From the NCBI GenBank assembly GCA_037179515.1, contig JAXCGZ010005710.1, forward strand, positions 1-10,000: DNA of 10,000 bases, given 5' to 3'. This document shows, in pieces, positions 1 to 10,000 of this stretch; position 1 is the first letter of the stretch, and every line of letters starts with the position of its first letter. Source of the DNA: Halocaridina rubra (lineage: Eukaryota > Arthropoda > Malacostraca > Decapoda > Atyidae). A model generated the notes under the pieces. The model saw only the letters and a program-made list of their open reading frames with translations, did no database searches and was not told the origin of the DNA. The position numbers and the translations under genes are program-made.

Positions 1-874
<874 letters not shown>

Positions 875-878
<4 letters not shown>

Positions 879-1125
879 GGCTGTTTCCCCCTTTAATTGG
901 GGGGTAGCCGACATCAAGAAAGGAAAACAAATAGGGGGATTACTTTGCTCTATGGGCAATGACGAGGGAGCTAGCGACCGTTCAGATGGCACTGCTGGAG
1001 TGCCACAGCCCATCCTCCCGGCTCTTCCACAACCTGTGTCGCTTCACAACTGCCAGCTCCTCCTACTGCCCCTACCACAGGGCTATCTCTGTAAGATGCA
1101 GCCCCGTGGTAACAGCAGATGCCCA
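875..1125 (-). other. Retrotransposon 3' UTR with terminal hairpin
   Basis: These are 251 nt of non-coding sequence between the RT stop codon and the (TA)n tail. I see no AATAAA signal and no poly(A) tail. Near the end the sense strand reads CCCCCC-AATTAAA-GGGGG (899-904, 892-898, 887-891), a 5-bp G/C stem with a 7-nt loop, 12 nt before the simple-repeat tail. A short overlapping frame at 971-1153 has no recognisable domain and I treat it as chance. Confidence 0.7.
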
Positions 1126-2652
1126 TCAGAGCCGCGTCACAATCGCTCGCCACTCATTCCTATTCCTAGCACGCTCGCTTGCTTCCCTCACATCCATCCT
1201 CCTATCATTCAGGGCTCTCCTTACTCCATCCATCCATCCAAACCTAGGCCTCCCTCTAGCATTTCTCCCATCAACTCTCGCATTCATCACCTTTTTCAGC
1301 AGCCTTTCATCATCCATCCTTTCCACATGGCCAAACCATCTCAGAACATTCATATCTACTCTGGCTGCAATTTCTCTCCTCACACCCGTTCTTGCTCTCA
1401 CCACTTCATTCCTAACCCTATCCAATCGAGATACACCAATCATACTCCTCAGGCATTTCATCTCAAACACATTTAGTTTCCGTCTCTCACTTACTTTCAT
1501 ACCCCATAACTCTGATCCATACATCACAGTTGGCACAACCACTTTCTCATACAAAACTTTCTTAACATTCATTTCCAACCCTCTATTCTTCATCACTCCT
1601 TTCAATGCACCCAACACTTTACATCCTTCATTCACTCTGTGACACACATCTGCTTCCACTCCACCATTTGCAGCTATAACCGAGCCTAAATACTTAAACT
1701 GATTAACCTCCTCAAGTGTCTCTCCATTCAACATAACATTCAATCCAGCGCCATCCTCATTTCTTGTACACCTCATAACCTTACTCTTTCCCACATTCAC
1801 TCGCAGCTTCCTTCTCTCACACACCATTCCAAATTCTGACACTAACTGACACAGCTTTTCCTCTGAATCTGCCACCACCACAGTATCATCTGCAAACAGC
1901 AACTGATTCAGCTCCCACTCGTTATCATCCCCATCTACCATTCTCAAACCTCGACCACGCACTCGCTCATTCACCTCTCTTACAACTCCATCAATATACA
2001 AATTGAACAGCCATGGTGACATCACACATCCCTGTCTCAGTCCCACACTCACTGGAAACCACTCACTCACTTCATTCCCTACCCTAACACAAGCTCTACT
2101 ACCCTCATACAAACTCTTCACTGCATGCAACAATTTACCATTGATTCCATATAATCTCAAAACATTCCACATAGCCTCTCTATCAACTCTATCATATGCT
2201 TTCTCCAGATCCAAAAATGCAAAATACACATCCTTACCCTTTGCTAAATATTTCTCACATAACTGCCTAACTATAAAAATCTGATCTATACAACCTCTAC
2301 CTCTCCTAAAACCACTCTGCACTTCCGCGATCACATATTCTGTCTTATCCCTAATCCTATTAACCAGTATCCTACCATACACTTTTCCTACCACACTCAA
2401 CAAACTTATACCCCTAAAATTACTGCATTCATACATATCTCCCTTACCTTTGTATAGGGGCACTATACAGGCAATCACCCAATCCACTGGCACCAATGAC
2501 AACATAAAGCATATATTAAACACTCTCACTAACCATTCCAATGCAGTCACACCCCCTTTTTTCAACATCTCCGCTCTCACACCATCCATTCCAGGTGCTT
2601 TACCTGCTTTCGCTTCATACAATGCCCTTTTCACCTCCTCTCTTGTAATCTC
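1126..2652 (-). pseudogene. RTE reverse transcriptase domain and C-terminal region
   Basis: This segment copies element RNA into DNA at the nicked target. Numbering from the GTG at 2632-2634, the RT blocks appear in order: KAGKAPGMDG (9-18), VPLYKGKGD (58-66) with NFRGISLL (73-80), SGFRRGRG (107-114), motif A FLDLEKAYD with Asp142 (140-148), SVGLRQGCVMSP (196-207), the catalytic FADD with Asp249/Asp250 (247-250), a GKSK block (282-285) and FKYLGS (313-318). The C-terminal part has PTVMYGSELWG (368-378), RWFGHVERM (432-440) and [10 protein letters not shown] (461-470), typical of RTE-type proteins. It ends at a natural stop at 1126-1128. All catalytic residues are present and there is no internal stop or frameshift. 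It is called a pseudogene because two stops upstream cut it off from the endonuclease. GTG is only the edge of the open frame, not a credible eukaryotic start. Confidence 0.93.
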
Positions 2653-3063
2653 TCACTCATTTTCATCTCCCATTACTGGCCCTTGAACCCCTCCCACTGC
2701 CACTATAGCTGCCTCTCTATCTTCCTCAACATTCAGCAAGCACTCAAAATATTCTGCCCATCTTTTCCTTGCATCGTTCCCTCTTAACATCTGTCCATTC
2801 ACATCTTTCACTGTCTCTTCCATCCTCGATCCACCCTTCCTTGCTCTCTTCACTTCTTTCCAAAACTTCTTTTTATTCTCCTCATATGACCTACTAAAAT
2901 CCTGTCCCCACCTAACATTTGCCAACCTCTTCTCTTCCTCTACCTTCCGCTTGGTTTCCACATTTTTCTCCCTATATCTTTCATACTTCTCCCTACTTTT
3001 ACACTGCAGCCATTCCTCAAAAGCCCTCTTTTTCTCTTCCACCTTCATTTTCACCCCTTCATT
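2653..3063 (-). pseudogene. RTE linker between endonuclease and RT domains
   Basis: This is the continuation of the element's frame after the TAG at 3064-3066, ending at a TGA at 2653-2655. It encodes about 136 residues, rich in Lys, Glu and Arg. The N-terminal half looks helical or coiled-coil (KVEEKKRAFEEWL, then YERYREKNVETKRKVEEEKR). The second half holds the pattern NKKKFWKEVKRAR, a VKDVNGQML block and KRWAEYFECLLNVEE, which in this family lie just before the reverse transcriptase fingers (family knowledge). No catalytic function is expected; the segment connects the two enzymes. The terminating TGA differs by one base from the arginine codon CGA, so deamination at a CpG is a plausible origin (inference). 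Confidence 0.85.
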
Positions 3064-4134
3064 CTACCACTCGCTGCCCCTCCTCATGCCACCTCCAACA
3101 AACCTCTTTCCACACACATCACTTGCATGTCCCACAAAACATTCTTTCATCAACCCCCATTCCTCCCCTAACTCCCCAACTTCTCTTTCTTTCACCCTGT
3201 CATATGCCACTCTCAACCTGTCCTGATATTCCTGTCTCTTCTCTGGCTTTTTCAACTCTTCCACCTTCACTATTTCCCTTCTACATCCCCCCACACTATT
3301 TCCCCACTCTTTTGCTACTACCACTTTTGCTTCAACCAAAAAATGATCAGACATCCCAGCAGCCACACCCCTGAATGCATGTACATCTTTCACTCTACCA
3401 ATCATGCTCTTTGCTACCAACACATAATCCATCAATGCTCTTTCTTTCACTCTTCCATTTGCCACTCTCATCCATGTATACTTATTTATTAACTTCTTCT
3501 TAAATAAACTATTACCTATCACCAACTCTTGCTCCACACACATATCTAACAGTCTCTCGCCACTCTCATTCCCACCTGGTACCCCATACTTTCCTACAAC
3601 ACCTTCTATCTCTCCATCACCCACTCTGGCATTCAAGTCACCCAACACAACTACATAGTTCCTTCTACTCAGACCATCCACACATCTAGTTAACTCATTC
3701 CAGAATTCATCCCGCTCTTCCTCACTTCTCTCACATCCTGGCCCATACGCACTAACAAAAGCCCAACATTCCCTTCCTATCCTAGCCCTCACCCACATCA
3801 GCCTAGATGACACTTCTTTCCATTCCACTACCTGATTTACCATCCATTCACTCAGCAATAATGCCACACCTTCTCTCGCTCTCCCCCTTTCAACCCCAGC
3901 CACCCTACCCGTCACATCACCAACTGCCACTTCTCCTTTTCCTTTCATCTTCGTCTCACACAATGCCAATACATCCATCCTCCTCTTACCAAACATATAT
4001 CCAATCTCACATCTTTTGCTCTCTATCGTACTACAACCACGCACATTTAGACACCCCAAAACTAGAGTTTGGGGAGAAGTTATTCTCCCCTCTACTCCCC
4101 TTCTTCTTTGACGTCTCGCAGGAGGTTGATACAA
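3064..4134 (-). pseudogene. RTE endonuclease domain (APE-like, EEP fold), N-terminal part of the ORF
   Basis: This 356-residue segment encodes the endonuclease that nicks target DNA for target-primed reverse transcription. Numbering from the TTG at 4132-4134, the expected apurinic-endonuclease-like residues are all visible: Asn30 in LNVRG, Glu60 in CETK, Tyr130 in AYGP, Asp166 and Asn168 in GDLNARVG, Asp236 in MDYVLV, and Asp263/His264 in MSDH. The catalytic core therefore looks intact. There is no in-frame ATG upstream of LNVRG. The first in-frame Met (residue 47) lies downstream of Asn30, so the true start is unknown: it may be a non-AUG start, a lost ATG or a shift in the leader. The segment ends at a TAG (3064-3066) that interrupts a frame continuing into the linker and RT. 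I read the stop as a nonsense mutation because the downstream frame is unchanged. Confidence 0.9.
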
Positions 4135-6501
<2,367 letters not shown>

Positions 6502-6543
6502 AATAAGCACATTACATATGTGAAAACATGAATCATTTTTTTT

Positions 6544-6614
6544 TACCCCGACCGGGACTCGAACCTAGGACTTATGATTACTAAGTCAAGGCACTACCAC
6601 TACACCACAGAAGG
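6544..6614 (-). pseudogene. tRNA-like segment, copy 1
   Basis: A 71-nt tRNA-like sequence with A box TGGTGTAGTGG and B box GGTTCGAGTCC. The D stem can pair (GTGT with GTGC, using G-T pairs; the other copies have mostly GCGC). The acceptor ends CCTTCTG and TCGGGGT pair poorly, with two mismatches and several G-T pairs, and the T stem CTAGG/CCCGG has one A-C mismatch. I regard it as a tRNA relic or SINE head, not a working tRNA gene. A nine-base A-run follows it on the sense strand. Its monomer abuts (AT)n on the left. Confidence 0.75.
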
Positions 6615-6816
6615 TTAAAAGGAATCCAACCTTATAGCTTATATCTGCTATACTTAGGAATGAACGCATTCTAACTGAATGCCACTATGTTCATATTACA
6701 GATTCCCCAACCTCACTCGTGGCTTAATTTTAGCATTTAATTCAATTCCCAATCTCATTCGGGCCATGAAATACAAATAAGCACATTACATATGTGAAAA
6801 CATGAATCATTTTTTT

Positions 6817-6887
6817 TACCCCGACCGGGACTCGAACCTAAGACTTATGATTACTAAGTCAAGACGCTACCACTACACCACAGAAGG
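6817..6887 (-). pseudogene. tRNA-like segment, copy 2
   Basis: A 71-nt tRNA-like sequence with intact A box and B box (GGTTCGAGTCC). It has GCGT in place of GCGC in the D stem and CTTAGG in place of CCTAGG before the T loop; copy 7 shares the first variant and copy 8 the second. The A-run is eight bases. The upstream hairpin is kept although its loop differs (an extra T in the T-run replaces C). Confidence 0.75.
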
Positions 6888-7089
6888 TTAAAAAGAATCC
6901 AACCTTATAGCTTATATCTGCTATACTTAGGAATGAACGCATTCTAACTGAATGCCACTATGTTCATATTACAGATTCCCCAACCTCACTCGTGGCTTCA
7001 TTTTAGCATTTAATTCAATTCCCAATCTTATTCGGGCCATGAAATACAAATAAGCACATTACATATGTGAAAACATGAATCATTTTTTT

Positions 7090-7160
7090 TACCCCGACCG
7101 GGACTCGAACCTAGGACTCACGATTACTAAGTCAAGGCGCTAACACTACACCACAGAAGG
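7090..7160 (-). pseudogene. tRNA-like segment, copy 3
   Basis: A 71-nt tRNA-like sequence next to the inversion point. The last base of the A box is changed (TGGTGTAGTGT), which should weaken Pol III recognition. The B box is intact. The anticodon-region stem has a T-A to T-G change and still pairs. The A-run is eight bases. It differs from its mirror partner, copy 4, at three positions within this segment. Confidence 0.75.
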
Positions 7161-7286
7161 TTAAAAGGAATCCAACCTTATAGCTTATATCTGCTATACT
7201 TAGGAATGAACGCATTCTAACTGAATGCCACTATCTTCATATTACAGATTCCCCAACCTCACTCCTGGCTTCATTTTAGCATTTAC

Positions 7287-7368
7287 TTCAATTCCCAATC
7301 TCATTCGGGCCATGAAATACAAATAAGCTTATTTGTATTTCATGGCCCGAATGAGATTGGGAATTGAA
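7287..7368. repeat. Perfect 82-bp palindrome at the array inversion point
   Basis: The two half-arrays meet with no spacer between 7327 and 7328, inside an AAGCTT at 7325-7330. Base pairing is exact for 41 nt on each side; the first mismatch pairs 7286 with 7369. Beyond this the arms continue as imperfect inverted repeats of about 828 bp each. The tRNA-like segments on the two sides point away from the centre. The DNA could extrude as a cruciform here. Confidence 0.93.
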
Positions 7369-7494
7369 TCACATGCTAAAATGAAGCCACGAGTGAGGTT
7401 GGGGAATCTGTAATATGAACATAGTGGCATTCAGTTAGAATGCATTCATTCCTAAGTATAGCAGATATAAGCTATAAGGTTGGATTCCTTTTAA

Positions 7495-7565
7495 CCTTCT
7501 GTGGTGTAGTGGTAGCGCCTTGACTTAGTAATCATAAGTCCTAGGTTCGAGTCCCGGTCGGGGTA
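7495..7565 (+). pseudogene. tRNA-like segment, copy 4
   Basis: A 71-nt tRNA-like sequence with the array's majority sequence: A box TGGTGTAGTGG, D stem GTGT/GCGC, B box GGTTCGAGTCC. An eight-base A-run follows, then TTTT at 7582-7585, a possible Pol III terminator 17 nt past the end. The upstream hairpin AAGGTT (7476-7481) with AACCTT (7493-7498) overlaps the first four bases of the tRNA-like segment and so competes with any acceptor stem. Confidence 0.78.
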
Positions 7566-7767
7566 AAAAAAATGATTCATGTTTTCACATATGTAATGTG
7601 CTTATTTGTATTTCATGGCCGGAATGAGATTGGGAATTGAATTAAATGCTAAAATTAAGCCACGAATGAGGTTGGGGAATCTGTAATATGAACATAGTGG
7701 CATTCAGTTAGAATGCGTTCATTCCTAAGTATAGCAGATATAAGCTATAAGGTTGGATTCCTTTTAA

Positions 7768-7838
7768 CCTTCTGTGGTGTAGTGGTAGCGCCTTGACTTA
7801 GTAATCATAAGTTCTAGGTTCAAATCCCGGTCGGGGTA
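7768..7838 (+). pseudogene. tRNA-like segment, copy 5
   Basis: A 71-nt tRNA-like sequence. Its B box reads GGTTCAAATCC, still a good match to the Pol III consensus. The anticodon-region stem has a C-to-T change that leaves a G-T pair. It has a nine-base A-run followed by TTATTCATG, a variant shared only with copy 6, its neighbour, suggesting local duplication or gene conversion. Confidence 0.75.
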
Positions 7839-8041
7839 AAAAAAAATTATTCATGTTTTCACATATGTAATGTGCTTATTTGTATTTCATGGCCCGAATG
7901 AGATTGGGAATTGAATTAAATGCTAAAATGAACCCACGAGTGAGGTTGGGGAATCTGTAATATGAACATAGTGGCATTCAGTTAGAATGCGTTCATTCCT
8001 AAGTATAGCAGATATAAGCTATAAGGTTGGATTCCTTTTAA

Positions 8042-8112
8042 CCTTCTGTGGTGTAGTGGTAGCGCCTTGACTTAGTAATCATAAGTCCTAGGTTCGAGTC
8101 CCGGTCGGGGTA
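8042..8112 (+). pseudogene. tRNA-like segment, copy 6
   Basis: A 71-nt tRNA-like sequence identical in its boxes to the majority form (A box TGGTGTAGTGG, B box GGTTCGAGTCC). It has the shortest A-run of the array (seven bases), giving the shortest full monomer (272 bp). It shares the TTATTCATG variant after the A-run with copy 5. Confidence 0.76.
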
Positions 8113-8313
8113 AAAAAATTATTCATGTTTTCACATATGTAATGTGCTTATTTGTATTTTATGGCCTGAATGAGATTGGGAATTGAATTAAATGCTAAAA
8201 TGAAGCCACGAGTGATGTTGGGGAATCTGTAATATGAACATAGTGGCATTCAGTTAGAATGCGTTCATTCCTAAGTATAGCAGATATAAGCTATAAGGTT
8301 GGATTCCTTTTAA

Positions 8314-8384
8314 CCTTCTGTGGTGTAGTGGTAGCGTCTTGACTTAGTAATCATAAGTCCTAGGTTCAAGTCCCGGTCAGGGTA
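8314..8384 (+). pseudogene. tRNA-like segment, copy 7
   Basis: A 71-nt tRNA-like sequence with B box GGTTCAAGTCC and GCGT in the D stem. The 3' acceptor strand is changed to TCAGGGT. It has an eleven-base A-run plus one extra T, giving the longest monomer (277 bp). Confidence 0.74.
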
Positions 8385-8590
8385 AAAAAAAAAATTGATT
8401 CATGTTTTCACATATGTAATGTGCTTATTTGTATTTCATGGCCCGAATGAGATTGGGAATTGAATTAAATGCTAAAATGAAGCCACGAGTGAGGTTGGGG
8501 AATCTGTAATATGAACATAGTGGCATTCAGTTAGAATGCGTTCATTCCTAAGTATAGCAGATATAAGCTAAAAGGTTGGATTCCTTTTAA

Positions 8591-8661
8591 CCTTCTGTGG
8601 TGTAGTGGTAGCGCCTTGACTTAGTAATCAAAAGTCTTAGGTTCGAGTCCCGGTCGGTGTA
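8591..8661 (+). pseudogene. tRNA-like segment, copy 8 (array edge)
   Basis: A 71-nt tRNA-like sequence in the truncated last monomer. A and B boxes are intact. The 3' acceptor strand is TCGGTGT, and one A-A mismatch closes the anticodon-region stem. An eleven-base A-run follows, and the unit then breaks off at TGATTCAT into (AT)n, so the GTTTTC terminator-like site of other copies is missing. Confidence 0.74.
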
Positions 8662-8674
8662 AAAAAAAAAATGA

Positions 8675-10000
<1,326 letters not shown>

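Noticed and set aside
971..1153. A 60-codon minus-strand frame overlapping the RT 3' end
   Set aside because: No recognisable motif, out of the main frame, mostly in the 3' UTR.
959..3374. Plus-strand open frames rich in Ser, Pro, Leu, His
   Set aside because: They are antisense to the retrotransposon ORF, whose conserved domains are on the minus strand.
7287..7368. Sequencing fold-back artefact at the palindrome
   Set aside because: The arms diverge outside the central 82 bp at several sites, which a single-molecule fold-back would not give; it is still worth checking in reads.
6544..8661. Eight functional tRNA genes
   Set aside because: The boxes fit, but the acceptor stem pairs poorly, the T stem has a mismatch, and the anticodon arm does not pair in the standard register.

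Overview
This looks like a non-coding, repeat-dominated piece of a eukaryotic nuclear genome. About 4.4 kb of the 10 kb is nearly pure (AT)n. I see no host protein-coding gene, bacterial operon, CRISPR array or phage feature. The retrotransposon family and the very long AT microsatellites suggest an invertebrate, most likely an arthropod and perhaps a decapod crustacean. That taxonomic guess is inference from family resemblance and SSR content.

Layout: (1) 1-874 is an (AT)n tract broken at roughly 80-bp intervals by ACCCCGT and later by the reverse-complement form ACGGGGT. (2) 875-4242 is one nearly full-length non-LTR retrotransposon on the minus strand, of RTE type. It has a 5' leader, a single frame holding an APE-type endonuclease, a basic linker and a reverse transcriptase, and a 251-nt 3' UTR. 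The frame has no frameshift but carries two in-frame stops (TAG at 3064-3066, TGA at 2653-2655), and it has no ATG upstream of the endonuclease core. The copy is therefore dead as it stands, though lightly decayed. (3) 4243-6499 is about 2.26 kb of (AT)n with rare interruptions, mostly ACAGGGT-like. (4) 6500-8679 is a tandem array of eight copies of a 273-bp unit. Each unit carries a 71-nt tRNA-like segment with good Pol III A and B boxes. Three copies face left and five face right, meeting without a spacer at 7327/7328 in a perfect 82-bp palindrome. (5) 8680-10000 is another (AT)n tract with the same ACAGGGT interruptions in the same orientation.

The three endonuclease/linker/RT segments were one polyprotein for target-primed retrotransposition. 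The tRNA-like array has no evident link to the retrotransposon apart from both being embedded in AT microsatellite. The most unusual item is the inverted tRNA-derived array: the tRNA-like part is exactly 71 nt in all eight copies, and full-unit length varies only in an A-run just downstream of it.
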